Source: Blastopirellula marina
GTDB lineage: Bacteria > Planctomycetota > Planctomycetia > Pirellulales > Pirellulaceae
DNA length: 64,000 nt
Direction: 5' to 3'
NCBI RefSeq assembly: GCF_002967765.1
Contig: NZ_PUHY01000014.1
Span: 248,001 to 312,000, forward strand
The stretch's first letter is position 1; each line of letters opens with the position of its first letter. A model generated the notes under the pieces. That model was not told the DNA's origin and ran no database searches. It was given only the letters and a program-made list of their open reading frames with translations. Below, piece by piece: positions 7,993 through 17,618 of this stretch. Both the position numbers and the translations under genes were made by a program.

Positions 7993-9510
7993 ATGGTAGG
8001 AAAACGGAACAACAAGACCAACAGCAACCGGCCGATTCTGACACTTCAGATCGGTCATACGCTGGTGCGCGCGATCCTCTTTCGACACGAGCAAGGTCGG
8101 GTAGTTGAATTCCAATCGTTGGAAGAAACCTGGCAATCCGGCAATTTGAAAATCAGTTCGACTGAAGGCGCCATTGGGTTAAAGGATGCCTTCCGACGTT
8201 TGCTGCAGAAGTTGCCACGTAACGTCGAAGCGACCTACATCACGCTCTCTGGTGAATTCTGTGTGACGCGGGTTGTCAGTGATACCAACGAGAACGTGCT
8301 CCATGAAATTCGAGAAATCGAATCGCGTAGTAATTTGTATCTCTCACTCGGGCATGGCCCGAAGGTCGTCGCTGGTAATATCATTCAGCAAGATCCACGT
8401 CACCAGCATGCGACTGTCTCGGTGGTGCATCGCCAGACGATCGAGGCGATTCTCGAAATATCAAAGTCGGTTGGCCTTTCGGTCATTTCCATCGAGCCGT
8501 CGGTGATTTCGCTCTGCCGTTTGATGGGCGCGATGGAAGTCGATCGCGAAGCACCTGTATTGTTGATGTGCCCTGGTCAAACGGGTGTTGAGATCGCGAT
8601 TTCCTACCAAGGACGCTTATATCTTGATTATCGTCCAGCGGGTGTTGCTAAGCAGGAAGACGTGGTCGACGCATTGGTTCACCACTTAGAGCGTCTGCAA
8701 CGTTACTGTCGTCGCCATGCCCGCGTGATGCAGGCCTCGATTGCATCGGTTTACCTGTCAGGGGATCAGCAGCGTTTGGGGCCCATCTACGAGCAACTTG
8801 CCAGTAAGCTGACGATGCCGGTTAGGGTTTTGAAAGTAGCATCCTCCAGCGATGCGCCTTCCCTTATGCCAGACAACTTGCCACAACCTTATTACCCCGC
8901 AGCCGGTGTCGGTTTGTTGGCGATTCGCGAGCACGCGACTCCGGGACCCAACCTATTGGAACGCTTACACGCGGATGCCGACGATCCGATTGTCCCTCGC
9001 ATCTTGCGACTATTCACCCCGCTTGCGGCGGTGTTATTGGTCGCTGCGATGGTCTGGTCGTATTTGCTGGAACAGCGCTGGGAATTAGATCAGCGAGTTG
9101 CCGAGGCAGCACAGTTTGAACCGGTCCATCGTGAAGCCCTCGAAATCCAAGGCAAGCTGACCCGCGGCCGCGAGTTGTTAAACGTTCAGAAACAGATCAG
9201 CGACCAGATTCCGCGTCCGCCCATGGGGGCTTGGTTACGACAGCTTGGAAGGGACGTGCCAGAAGATACTTGGCTGACCAGCATGGCGCTAGATTCACGT
9301 GGCGACATGACGGTAGAAGGGGCTTCGCTTGCCGAGGCAAGCGTATTCGATTACGTCCAGCGAATTCGGCAACTTCCCTTTGTCACCAGAGCTAGCGTGG
9401 AAGGAGTGATCCCGACGACAACGCCCTCTGGACCAGGGGTAAAGTTCACCATTTACTGTGACTTTGACGATCAGGAAGCATTACAGGATCAAGAAGATGG
9501 AAGCATATAA
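7993..9510 (+). CDS. PilM-PilN fusion (GspL-like) assembly protein
   Basis: 505 aa. The N-terminal about 320 residues are a PilM-like actin-fold domain (starts ILTLQIGHTLVRAILF; later VLLMCPGQTGVEIAI), predicted cytoplasmic. One transmembrane helix lies near residues 340-360 (PLAAVLLVAAMVWSYLL), followed by a periplasmic PilN-like ferredoxin fold (WLRQLGRDVPEDTWLTSMAL and onward). Separate PilM and PilN would be two genes; GspL has the same cytoplasm-TM-periplasm layout, so this can be read as GspL or as a natural fusion. It probably links the ATPase to the periplasmic frame. It overlaps the following PilO-like gene by 14 bp. Confidence 0.85.
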   Translation: MVGKRNNKTNSNRPILTLQIGHTLVRAILFRHEQGRVVEFQSLEETWQSGNLKISSTEGAIGLKDAFRRLLQKLPRNVEATYITLSGEFCVTRVVSDTNENVLHEIREIESRSNLYLSLGHGPKVVAGNIIQQDPRHQHATVSVVHRQTIEAILEISKSVGLSVISIEPSVISLCRLMGAMEVDREAPVLLMCPGQTGVEIAISYQGRLYLDYRPAGVAKQEDVVDALVHHLERLQRYCRRHARVMQASIASVYLSGDQQRLGPIYEQLASKLTMPVRVLKVASSSDAPSLMPDNLPQPYYPAAGVGLLAIREHATPGPNLLERLHADADDPIVPRILRLFTPLAAVLLVAAMVWSYLLEQRWELDQRVAEAAQFEPVHREALEIQGKLTRGRELLNVQKQISDQIPRPPMGAWLRQLGRDVPEDTWLTSMALDSRGDMTVEGASLAEASVFDYVQRIRQLPFVTRASVEGVIPTTTPSGPGVKFTIYCDFDDQEALQDQEDGSI

Positions 9511-10141
9511 ATCAGCAATGATCCGTCTTTTGTGGCATCCCGCCGCGGCGATGGTCGGCATAATCGTAACTTTTCTCGTAGCGCTTGTGACACTTATTCC
9601 GGCCGCCGAAGAATATTCCGTACTACGAGAACGATCGGAGGATGTCGCACTCTCGTTGGAACAGGGAGGACGCGATCAGGATTGGTTTCCGAAACTTCGA
9701 TCGAAGTATGCGGAAATTCAGCAGGAGCTTGAGACCCATCAACGACGAACAATTGACGAGGATGCTGCTCATGCACTTCGCGAGTCGATTGTTCAGTTGG
9801 CCCGCGATGCCCATTGTCATTTACGAAAAGTGGACTTAGGCAACGTGCGAGTACGGCAATGGCATAAGTTCGATCATCCGATCACGACGGTTTCGACCGC
9901 CCAGCGGGGAAAGAAGACCGACTATGAATTGGAGGTCCGTGAATTGCGGTTAACGTTGAGTGGTTCGCTCGACGAGATCCAGCAGTTTATGCAGAGCTTC
10001 GAGTCGTTGGATGTTCAAATGAGCATTCAACAGCTCAATCTCCGGACGCTCGACGTGCGGGGAGAACAGCTTCAATTAGAGCTTGCCTTGCAACTATTCG
10101 GGATTCGACGCGCAACGAAGGAAATATCGCCAGTATCGTAG
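9497..10141 (+). CDS. PilO/GspM-like assembly protein
   Basis: 214-aa bitopic protein: one N-terminal transmembrane helix (about residues 15-35), a coiled-coil stretch rich in Glu/Arg, and a C-terminal ferredoxin-like domain, the architecture of PilO and GspM. ATG 9497 overlaps the end of the PilM-PilN gene; ATG 9518 is an alternative. It would pair with the PilN half of the upstream protein. Assigned from architecture and gene order rather than strong motifs. Confidence 0.72.
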   Translation: MEAYKSAMIRLLWHPAAAMVGIIVTFLVALVTLIPAAEEYSVLRERSEDVALSLEQGGRDQDWFPKLRSKYAEIQQELETHQRRTIDEDAAHALRESIVQLARDAHCHLRKVDLGNVRVRQWHKFDHPITTVSTAQRGKKTDYELEVRELRLTLSGSLDEIQQFMQSFESLDVQMSIQQLNLRTLDVRGEQLQLELALQLFGIRRATKEISPVS

Positions 10142-10197
10142 CTTTCACTCGGCAAAGGGTTTGAAAGTTACTGCCAGAACTAGGTGAAAGAAACGGA

Positions 10198-12057
10198 ATG
10201 CCAAACGGCCAGGACGCCCAAACAGTCGCCTTAGGTTCCCCAGCGAAACGAGATCTGCTCGGTTCGGCCGGGCTGCTGCGCGGCGTCATGTGCCTGGCAG
10301 TGATCTATGCTGTCTCCTTCCTAACGCCTTATTGCTCGGCTGAAGGAATCAGCCCACGCATCGAAGCCGCCCTGAAACAGCGCGGTGATCTCACGCTTCG
10401 TGATACGTCGCTTCAGCAAGCCCTTTATACCATTGGCGAGATCTGGAGCATCAACGTCGTCCTGGGAGGCCGCATCGAAGGTCAAATCAACGGTACTTTT
10501 CGGGATGCTCCGCTGTATGACATTCTCGATTCCATCCTACTGGTGAATGGATACGGCTATCGACCGGTTGGCGATAGCCTCGTGATTGTACCGCTAGCAG
10601 AATTGGGGACGTCGAATCCGATGTTCCGATCCGATACGATCGCTTTGCGACATGCGAACGCGGCCGAGATCATCCCGGCGCTAGATTCTCTGAAATCGAA
10701 AGGGGGTTCGATTCAAGCAATCGCTTCGGCAAACAGCCTAGCCGTTGTCGATTATCCGAGCCACCTCGCGTCGATTCGCGAAGCCGCAAACCAAATCGAT
10801 CAGGTCGCCGCCAATTCGGGCGCAGCTCCCGGTAACCGTGTCGTCACCGACGTCTTGAACTACCGACCTGAGTATATCGACGCTAAGAGCCTACTGGAGG
10901 CAATTCAGTCGCTGATCAGTTCCGATGGGCGTGCTGCCGTGGTGGAATCGGAAAATCAGGTGATTGTGATCGATCGACCTGATAACCTCCGTATGATCGA
11001 GAGTATGCTTCAGCGACTTGACGTACCCAAGCCGCAAGTTCGGATCACGGCGCTGATCTACGACATCGACTTGGACGACCTGGAAAGCCTCGGTGTGAAC
11101 TGGAGTCAGGCCTTCAAGGGACGCACCAACGCCGATGGTGTCTCGCAAAACATCTTTGGCATTGAGTCCGCACTGGCAATTCCGACCGCGGCCGGAGATC
11201 CTACTGGGGTGATGACCTTCCAAACGCTCAGCGGCAGCTTCGATCTGCGGGCGATTGTCGACCTGGTTCGCGAAATGGACGATTCCCGTCTGTTGGCCGA
11301 CCCGAACGTCGTGGTTGTCAATCGTGAAAAAGCATCGATCGAAATCGTCACGGAAATTCCTTACCAGCAACTGACGCAGACATCGGGTGGTGGAAATATC
11401 GGAACAACTGCTTTCCGCGAAGCGGGCGTGATGTTGACTGTCACACCACGAATTGCTGCGGATGGAACGATCGAAATGGATGTCGTCCCCAGCTTCAGCC
11501 GCTTGACCGGCTACAGTGACGGGGCGAACCCACAGCCAATCATCGACCGCCGCGAAACGAGCACAACGGTTCGCGTCGCCGATGGTCAGATCTTGGTGAT
11601 TGGTGGTTTGCGACAGCGTATCGACATCAGCAATGACAACGGTATCCCTTACCTGAAAGATTTGAAGTACGTCGGAAAGTTGTTCCGATATCGTCGAACC
11701 CAAGTTCGTGAAAGCGAATTGGTGGTGTTCCTCAAGACCGAGATCTTGCCTTGTCCCACGATGGCGATGGATTGTCGGCATACCGACGCGTACGAAGAGT
11801 CGACGGCGAAGCTCGATGCTATTCCATTCGCCTCGAAGTACCCGTGGCCCAAGATGTCGCCGCCACCGCCGGGCGTACGTGCGACGTCGTTTGGTCCTGA
11901 TCCGCGACGCAACCTGCAAGCACCGCCCGTCGAGAATGGGCCACCAATTCATGGGCCGCAACAAGGGCCAATGATGTACGAAGAAGTGCTGCCGCCGGAG
12001 AACGGACCCCTACTGCGTGAATCGCACCTGCCACAGCGATTGCCAATCGTGCGATAG
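10198..12057 (+). CDS. Secretin, GspD/PilQ family
   Basis: 619-aa outer-membrane channel. A hydrophobic export segment at about residues 30-48 lies behind an unusually long N-terminal stretch; an internal ATG near 10288 could be the true start of a more standard signal peptide. Then come an N0/STN domain (DTSLQQALYTIGEIW), N1/secretin_N repeats, and the secretin core with IDRRETSTTVRVADGQILVIGG. A proline-rich tail of about 70 residues follows. No AMIN domain is seen. It is the last plus-strand gene of the cluster and converges on the PilP-like gene with a 14-bp gap, leaving no room for a conventional separate terminator. Confidence 0.93.
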   Translation: MPNGQDAQTVALGSPAKRDLLGSAGLLRGVMCLAVIYAVSFLTPYCSAEGISPRIEAALKQRGDLTLRDTSLQQALYTIGEIWSINVVLGGRIEGQINGTFRDAPLYDILDSILLVNGYGYRPVGDSLVIVPLAELGTSNPMFRSDTIALRHANAAEIIPALDSLKSKGGSIQAIASANSLAVVDYPSHLASIREAANQIDQVAANSGAAPGNRVVTDVLNYRPEYIDAKSLLEAIQSLISSDGRAAVVESENQVIVIDRPDNLRMIESMLQRLDVPKPQVRITALIYDIDLDDLESLGVNWSQAFKGRTNADGVSQNIFGIESALAIPTAAGDPTGVMTFQTLSGSFDLRAIVDLVREMDDSRLLADPNVVVVNREKASIEIVTEIPYQQLTQTSGGGNIGTTAFREAGVMLTVTPRIAADGTIEMDVVPSFSRLTGYSDGANPQPIIDRRETSTTVRVADGQILVIGGLRQRIDISNDNGIPYLKDLKYVGKLFRYRRTQVRESELVVFLKTEILPCPTMAMDCRHTDAYEESTAKLDAIPFASKYPWPKMSPPPPGVRATSFGPDPRRNLQAPPVENGPPIHGPQQGPMMYEEVLPPENGPLLRESHLPQRLPIVR

Positions 12058-12071
12058 CAACAAGCGACTTG

Positions 12072-12563
12072 CTAGTCGATGCTGAGCTTGATTTCTTCCA
12101 GGCCACGTCGGAGGGTGGCTTGTTCTTCTTCGACGTGTGTCACTTCCCAGTCGAGCACGAAGTCGCCGACGGAAGCTTTGTGCAGCTTTCCAGCTTTCTC
12201 GAGGATGACGAATCGGTCGTTTTGTCGTTTCGCAATTCCGAGAAGACGAAGATCAGACTTCTCGATATGACGCTGTGTCACGGTTCGCACTGTCACGGAC
12301 GGCGGTTGAAAAGGATTTCGCTTCTCCGCAACTTTCTCCGTCATCCTAGTGACTGGCTGTGTCACCTTGTGAGAGGTCGCCTCGGAGACGGCAACAATCG
12401 GCGAATCTTCGCTTTCTGCCAATTCGGGTGGCTGTTGAACCGGAGCGGTGGCCTGTTCTGTCGCGATAGGCGATGAAATCGGGGCAATTCCGCAGCCTGT
12501 CGCTGAAAGACCAGAGGCCAGAAGGCTAAGTGCGTTTCGGAAGACGGTAATACGGAGGACCAT
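12072..12563 (-). CDS. PilP/GspC-like putative lipoprotein
   Basis: 163 aa. A hydrophobic N-terminus ends in ATGC (Cys24), a plausible though atypical lipobox. A Pro/Glu-rich linker leads to a C-terminal domain beginning with RNPFQPP, then LRLLGIAKR, VGDFVLDWEVTHVEEE and a beta-rich end. This is the layout of PilP (N-P-F box plus small beta domain) and of the GspC HR domain, which bind the secretin N0 domain. It lies convergent to the secretin gene and may supply the component missing from the plus-strand cluster. It is also downstream of the ABC operon on the minus strand, so its promoter is uncertain. Confidence 0.65.
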   Translation of the reverse strand: MVLRITVFRNALSLLASGLSATGCGIAPISSPIATEQATAPVQQPPELAESEDSPIVAVSEATSHKVTQPVTRMTEKVAEKRNPFQPPSVTVRTVTQRHIEKSDLRLLGIAKRQNDRFVILEKAGKLHKASVGDFVLDWEVTHVEEEQATLRRGLEEIKLSID

Positions 12564-12680
12564 GGTCGAACTTCAAGATTCGCAGCAAGGAAAGGAAGGG
12601 CTGCTAAAAGGTAGGTCAACGCGTCAAGCAAGGGGCCTATGTAGCGAGAGGACCGCCGCATACCGCATCGGTAGAAATGG

Positions 12681-12699
12681 AACGAACGCTATATTCGTT
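12681..12699 (-). terminator. Small hairpin downstream of the ABC permease gene
   Basis: AACGAA (12681-12686) and TTCGTT (12694-12699) form a perfect 6-bp stem with a 7-nt loop, 19 nt past the permease stop on the minus strand. Read on that strand it is followed by CCATTTCT. This is a weak candidate terminator or attenuator between the permease and the PilP-like gene. Confidence 0.35.
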
Positions 12700-12717
12700 A
12701 CATCCCAATCACCTCGC

Positions 12718-14346
12718 TTACGAGAGTAGCGGGTCCTCGACCTCCGGGGGGAGATCGACCGGCGATTCTTCTTCCTCGCGTCCACTTTTGGCGCGACTCG
12801 GTACGAGTTCCGCGGCCCCCAGCATGATATTCAATAGCATCAAGCCAGTTGCCATCATGCCAAGGAACATCAGAAAGACAACGACCTCGGGCGACTCGAC
12901 GAAATTGCGATTGCTCATCGCCTTAATGAAGAACCAAAATGGGTTGGTCCAATGATTGAACGAAGAATCCATCGTCCGATTAAACAGCACCTGAAATCCG
13001 AGCGGCACCATAATCGCTGCCATCAACATCAATACGTGCGTGATTACGGACACGAAGATGTCCGCCCGGAAAATCAAGTTCATCGTCCGCAGCAGGAGTC
13101 GGCCAGCGCTTAAGAAGAACACGGTATAAGCCAACAGGCCGAAGCTGTAGGTGATACAGCGTGTCGCTTCGGAAGTACTTAGGCTTGTGAACGTATTGCA
13201 CCACGCGAGAAAGGCAGTCGCGAGGACGCCGCTCAAGAGCCCGGTTAAGACGAAGATGTAACCACGATCCGGACCGGGAATCCGCCAGTTACGCCACAGG
13301 CGATCGGTAAGATAACTGGGAATCGTCCGTTTCACTCGGGGAGACAATACCGGAGATTCGCCGTTGATGAACGAGCCCATGATGAACCAGTGCAAACACA
13401 AGATCGTCGGCAGGATCTGGAGGAATTCTTCTTCTCGAGGGATTTGAATTGCGACGTATCCCAACCAGCCAACGGCTAGGAAATGCTGAATCAACATGGC
13501 GATACGAATCCCAGCCGAGCGATTCTCGCTTTCAAATGTAATCTGAGCTGCGGCGACCTCAATGATCAGATGCAGGTAGCTCCCGTAAACAGTTAGTAAG
13601 GCAAACGTAACGATCCAGAATTCTTGCTGATCGTACATTCGCCAGCCTGTGTCTTCGTAAATCGCGCCATAGCTAATCGTCACGCCAATCCCAAACAGGA
13701 AGATGAACAGCAAGATCACAATCACGGACAAAGCAGACTGCCAGTGCCGCTGTTGGGTAACGCATGCCAGTACGAGCCCGACAGCGGAGAGAAGGATCGA
13801 GGCGAGAAATGCCACGGTGATGACGTATGCCAGCGTAATGATATCGATCCCACGCAGCAGGTAGGTGAAGCCGATACAGGGGGCCAGTGCCGAAAGGTAG
13901 ACCAGCATCTGCAAGATCGAACTGACCAGCTTTCCATTGATGATCTGCCGTGGTGTCAGCGTCGAAATGGAGAGCAGTTCAAACGTTCCATCTTCTCGCT
14001 CGGAGGCAAGGGAACGAAACGCTGAGAAGGGGATGATCACGACGAGCGGGAACAGCAAAATATCGAGATAACCGACTAGCAGAAACGGTCCATCCGGAGA
14101 ATACAAAATCCCAGGATAGCGAAGATAGATCGCCATCACCGACCAAATCCAACTGGTGATCAGCACTAAGCCGAACGTTACGGCGAACTGACGACTCTTT
14201 AGCGCCTGGCGAGTTTCCTTGACCAGAATGGGGTTCAGGTACTCACCCCATGCTTCCAGATGGCCGTCGATCGTTTGCCACCACCCTTGATTCGATTTTG
14301 CAGGCTCGGTGGCGGCTTGTTCGTTGTTGAGTTCGACCGTTGTCAT
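12718..14346 (-). CDS. ABC-2 type transporter permease
   Basis: 542-aa integral membrane protein with about 12 predicted hydrophobic helices. The N-terminal cytoplasmic stretch contains NPILVKETRQALKSRQF, a pattern common in planctomycete ABC permeases. FELLSISTLTPRQIINGKL after the second helix resembles the coupling helix region of ABC-2/NatB-like permeases. It overlaps the ATPase gene by 4 bp, so the two are translationally coupled. The C-terminal tail is acidic and Pro-rich. The substrate cannot be read from the sequence. Confidence 0.85.
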   Translation of the reverse strand: MTTVELNNEQAATEPAKSNQGWWQTIDGHLEAWGEYLNPILVKETRQALKSRQFAVTFGLVLITSWIWSVMAIYLRYPGILYSPDGPFLLVGYLDILLFPLVVIIPFSAFRSLASEREDGTFELLSISTLTPRQIINGKLVSSILQMLVYLSALAPCIGFTYLLRGIDIITLAYVITVAFLASILLSAVGLVLACVTQQRHWQSALSVIVILLFIFLFGIGVTISYGAIYEDTGWRMYDQQEFWIVTFALLTVYGSYLHLIIEVAAAQITFESENRSAGIRIAMLIQHFLAVGWLGYVAIQIPREEEFLQILPTILCLHWFIMGSFINGESPVLSPRVKRTIPSYLTDRLWRNWRIPGPDRGYIFVLTGLLSGVLATAFLAWCNTFTSLSTSEATRCITYSFGLLAYTVFFLSAGRLLLRTMNLIFRADIFVSVITHVLMLMAAIMVPLGFQVLFNRTMDSSFNHWTNPFWFFIKAMSNRNFVESPEVVVFLMFLGMMATGLMLLNIMLGAAELVPSRAKSGREEEESPVDLPPEVEDPLLS

Positions 14347-15290
14347 TGCACTCGGCCTTTCGTCACGTTGAGGAAGACATCTTCCAGGGTCGAGTGCCGT
14401 GCCCCAAACTCAGCGACACGAAAACCGGTCTCGATCATCTCTTTCAGCAGAAGTGCCTCTTCCGCACGTTCGCCGATGTGGGAGAAGTGAAGCAGTTCGC
14501 CATCAATCACGATTTCGTCATAACCTTCTTTGGCCGCCAGCCAGTCGGCAAGACCTTGGGTGTTCTCTAAAACTCGGACGCGAACGCGGCTCTTGGTGAG
14601 TTGGCCACGCTGGATATCGGCCACGCTGCCAGTCGCGAGAAGTTGACCTTGCTCGATGATACCAACGACATCGCACATTTCGGCCAGCTCCGTCAAAATG
14701 TGCGAGCTGACCAGGATCGTTTTCCCATTCTTAGCGAGTCGAGCAATCATTTCTCGCAATTCAATCCGAGCTCGCGGATCGAGTCCCGCGGCTGGTTCGT
14801 CGAGAATCAACACTGCCGGATCGTGAATCATCGACCGGCCAAGGCACAATCGCTGCTTCATCCCTTTCGAGAGTCCGCTGATTGGCTTCTCGGCGAGAAC
14901 GTCGAGTCCAGTGAACTCCATCGTTTTATCCATCGCCAATCGGCGTTCGCGCCCTCGTAAACCATACGAACGGGCAAAGAAGTCGAGATACTCGCGGCAA
15001 TTCACGTTTGGGTAAACGCCAAATGCGTCGGGCATGAAACCTAGTCGACGACGTACGCGATCAGGATCGTTGATCACTGAATACCCATCGATCAATGCGT
15101 CGCCCGCAGTTGGCAAATCCAACGTCGCGAGAATGCGCATGCTGGTCGTTTTGCCGGCGCCGTTGGGGCCGATGTAACCATAGACTTGTCCTTGGTAAAC
15201 CTCGAACGAGACGTCATTGACGGCTTTCGTCTTGCCGAAGAATCGGTGGAGTCGTCGAAGTTCGATGACAGGAGTGCGCGTTGCAATCAT
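14343..15290 (-). CDS. ABC transporter ATP-binding protein
   Basis: 315 aa. Walker A GPNGAGKTT is near residues 41-49, signature LSKGMKQRL, Walker B VLILDEPAAGLDP and H-loop SSHILTEL. The C-terminal about 80 residues form the accessory domain found in ABC-2 exporter ATPases (CcmA/NatA type). The start is ATG 15290, 7 bp after the upstream gene's stop; the open frame extends further up but overlaps that gene. It ends in a 4-bp overlap with the permease gene. Confidence 0.93.
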   Translation of the reverse strand: MIATRTPVIELRRLHRFFGKTKAVNDVSFEVYQGQVYGYIGPNGAGKTTSMRILATLDLPTAGDALIDGYSVINDPDRVRRRLGFMPDAFGVYPNVNCREYLDFFARSYGLRGRERRLAMDKTMEFTGLDVLAEKPISGLSKGMKQRLCLGRSMIHDPAVLILDEPAAGLDPRARIELREMIARLAKNGKTILVSSHILTELAEMCDVVGIIEQGQLLATGSVADIQRGQLTKSRVRVRVLENTQGLADWLAAKEGYDEIVIDGELLHFSHIGERAEEALLLKEMIETGFRVAEFGARHSTLEDVFLNVTKGRVQ

Positions 15291-15297
15291 GCGAGAG

Positions 15298-17592
15298 TTA
15301 CCAAGTTGCTTGAATGACTTCGAGACTCTTTTCGCCAAGCGGAGCGTCGATGCCGATCGGTGTTTCTGGAAAGCGTTCGACGATGGCGACATAGCTGCGA
15401 GGTCCGAACGCTTGAAACGCTTTAACCAACTGATCTTGTAGTTGCCGTTCCATCAGGGCGTGCGAGAAGTTGGGGTCGGCTTGATGCTGTTCTGGCATGT
15501 TAATGTAGCGAGCATAGTAGCGTCGCTGATTCATGCGACGATACATGTGTCGGTCAAAGCCAACCGGTACGCCTAGTCCTGCTTCGTTGATCATGGCACG
15601 AATTCGATTCGCTGCATCAGGATGATCAAGCTGTAACTTTGAGGAAGCATCGGCATTCAAGTTGGAGGTGAAATGCGGTTTCCCTGCGTCGTCAACGACA
15701 AGCAGCGCCTCGATTTTGGTGCCTAGCTTATTGGTCACGCTGATCCCATCGCCGCTGGTATCGATTTCCAGGTGTCGCTCCGTCTCGTAGGGGCGAACGA
15801 CGAGAAACTGTTGGGTGACGCGGGAACGGAAGTAGCCTCCTGAGAGGACTTGCTGTTTGTCCCAGGCAATTTTCTTTTGACCGAAATTCTCGGTGGTGGG
15901 GAATTGTTCGTACTCGTAGATCGCTGTGTCCGTCGGAAATGAAAGACCAGACGAACTGGCCAGCCCTGAATAGTATGCTTGGCGACTCCAGGATGAGCCG
16001 AGTCCCGATTGTTGGTCGAGTCGCGTCACCGAGCGGATACGCGTTTGCGTGCTAAATCCATCCGAGAGAACGGCATAGAGCATGAGCAAAGCAGTGATGA
16101 GGAACGCCCCGGCAGGAACGGTGATAATCAGCAGATTTAAGCGGCTCATTGCCCGGAGAACGAAATAGTTCACCGGGCCAATGACGATCACAAACAATGT
16201 GATGAGGACCTCAAAGGTGGTGACCGGAGCCACGCCGACTCCCGGAACCAGAAAATCCCAGAAGCCGAGATTCTCACGCACACGCGACATGCCGTGCCGC
16301 TCGAACCAGGCCAGGCGGCCTCCTCCAAATGCGCCGAACATACGCTCCCACGTCGTCACATTACCGGGGAACGGATCTTCCTTTACCAGTAGTACTTTTC
16401 CATAACCAAGCTCACGGGCAACGAAGTTGAGTGGTTTTTCAGCGGTGGGGGCATTGCCGTTATTGCGGTTACCGGTCTCGACTAGCTTGCCATCTTGGAT
16501 GGCCAGCGCAGAATAGTCGGTCGCGGCATTAATTCCATAGGAACTACGGGGATGTCGAAGCGTACGCAAAACACCAAGGTCATGCGTTTGATACGCATCG
16601 ATTGTGTATTCTTCCCAGGCGTTTTCGCCTGCTCGCTTGGCCTTGCTGAATAATGGATCGATCTTGCGAGGCCCTTCATCACCAGCATTCCAGACAAGCA
16701 GATTTCCCCCGGCTAGGACCCAGTCGCGTACTGCGATCAGTTTCTTTGGGGCGGTGTTCTGGAGCGATTGAAGATCTTCGAGCTCGAAAACCAGCAGGTC
16801 CGCTGACGATAGCCCAAGCCAGTCGTCGGGGATTTCGCTCAGCGGCAGGACGTCCGACCGGGTCAGGTAACTTAGCGCGGAAATGGCCTGGTAGGGGGAA
16901 CCTGTGAAATGCGACTTCAAGGGGGTCGACCCTGGCAAAGCCTGTTCGTTAAATAGAATCCGTAGGTCGGGAAACGCTACCACTTCTTCACCGGAGTCAA
17001 GCTTATTGGCCTGATCCAAAACCCAGCTTGAGCGTTGCGACCGATCCGGAGCATTACGATGAAACACGATGGTGGCTGGATAGGCCTCGGTCATCGTGTA
17101 ATTGTAAGAACTCATGAAGGACGTTAGATGCGGATTAGAAAGCTCGCTGAGCTTTCGACCATCTTCCGTCACACCGACACTCATGCCGTACCATATGGTT
17201 TGTTGCGGGACGAGAATGATTTCGGTGGCGATGGCTTTTCCTTGGGGGAGCTCAATCTCTTTGGTGACGGCCGGTAGGGCGGCCGACATGTTGTACTCCG
17301 ATGGTTGCAGCGTGACTTTCACTCGGCGATCGGCAGGAGCTGGGCGTCCGTTGGCCGTTCCGACCGTGACCCGAATCGGACGATAGCCGCTTCCATCGAT
17401 CCAACGCGAGTCAATCGATAAGATCAACCCATGATCGGGCTTGTCAGGAGCCATCGGAAGTTGATGAAAATTGCCCGTTTCGGCCGATGCTGGCGAGTTG
17501 CCGAAGACCAACCAAGCGGTAAGACAGGCTCCCCAAAGAATCAGGGAGAACAGCGGCGAACGAGTTCGACGAAACGGCATGATAAACATCAT
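15298..17592 (-). CDS. Large membrane-anchored partner of the ABC exporter
   Basis: 764 aa. A signal-like hydrophobic helix (PLFSLILWGACLTAWLVF) is followed by a long extracytoplasmic region of beta-rich segments. A middle part (LLVFELEDLQSLQ, WVLAGGNLLVWNAGDEG) resembles the glutamine-amidotransferase-like fold seen in many membrane partners of ABC-2 systems. Two further hydrophobic helices lie near the C-terminal third (TFEVLITLFVIVIGPVNYFV; LLIITVPAGAFLITALLMLY). Adjacent ATGs at 17592, 17589 and 17580 compete for the start; 17592 follows GGAA. It sits 7 bp upstream of the ATPase gene, so a role in the same export or envelope function is likely. Molecular function unknown. Confidence 0.7.
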   Translation of the reverse strand: MMFIMPFRRTRSPLFSLILWGACLTAWLVFGNSPASAETGNFHQLPMAPDKPDHGLILSIDSRWIDGSGYRPIRVTVGTANGRPAPADRRVKVTLQPSEYNMSAALPAVTKEIELPQGKAIATEIILVPQQTIWYGMSVGVTEDGRKLSELSNPHLTSFMSSYNYTMTEAYPATIVFHRNAPDRSQRSSWVLDQANKLDSGEEVVAFPDLRILFNEQALPGSTPLKSHFTGSPYQAISALSYLTRSDVLPLSEIPDDWLGLSSADLLVFELEDLQSLQNTAPKKLIAVRDWVLAGGNLLVWNAGDEGPRKIDPLFSKAKRAGENAWEEYTIDAYQTHDLGVLRTLRHPRSSYGINAATDYSALAIQDGKLVETGNRNNGNAPTAEKPLNFVARELGYGKVLLVKEDPFPGNVTTWERMFGAFGGGRLAWFERHGMSRVRENLGFWDFLVPGVGVAPVTTFEVLITLFVIVIGPVNYFVLRAMSRLNLLIITVPAGAFLITALLMLYAVLSDGFSTQTRIRSVTRLDQQSGLGSSWSRQAYYSGLASSSGLSFPTDTAIYEYEQFPTTENFGQKKIAWDKQQVLSGGYFRSRVTQQFLVVRPYETERHLEIDTSGDGISVTNKLGTKIEALLVVDDAGKPHFTSNLNADASSKLQLDHPDAANRIRAMINEAGLGVPVGFDRHMYRRMNQRRYYARYINMPEQHQADPNFSHALMERQLQDQLVKAFQAFGPRSYVAIVERFPETPIGIDAPLGEKSLEVIQATW

Positions 17593-17618
17593 TTCCGGCT
17601 GGCTGGTGAAATCGATGG

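Noticed and set aside
10891-11964. 357-aa minus-strand open frame opposite the secretin gene
   Set aside because: His/Arg-rich composition with no family features, fully antisense to a well-supported secretin; a codon-bias shadow.
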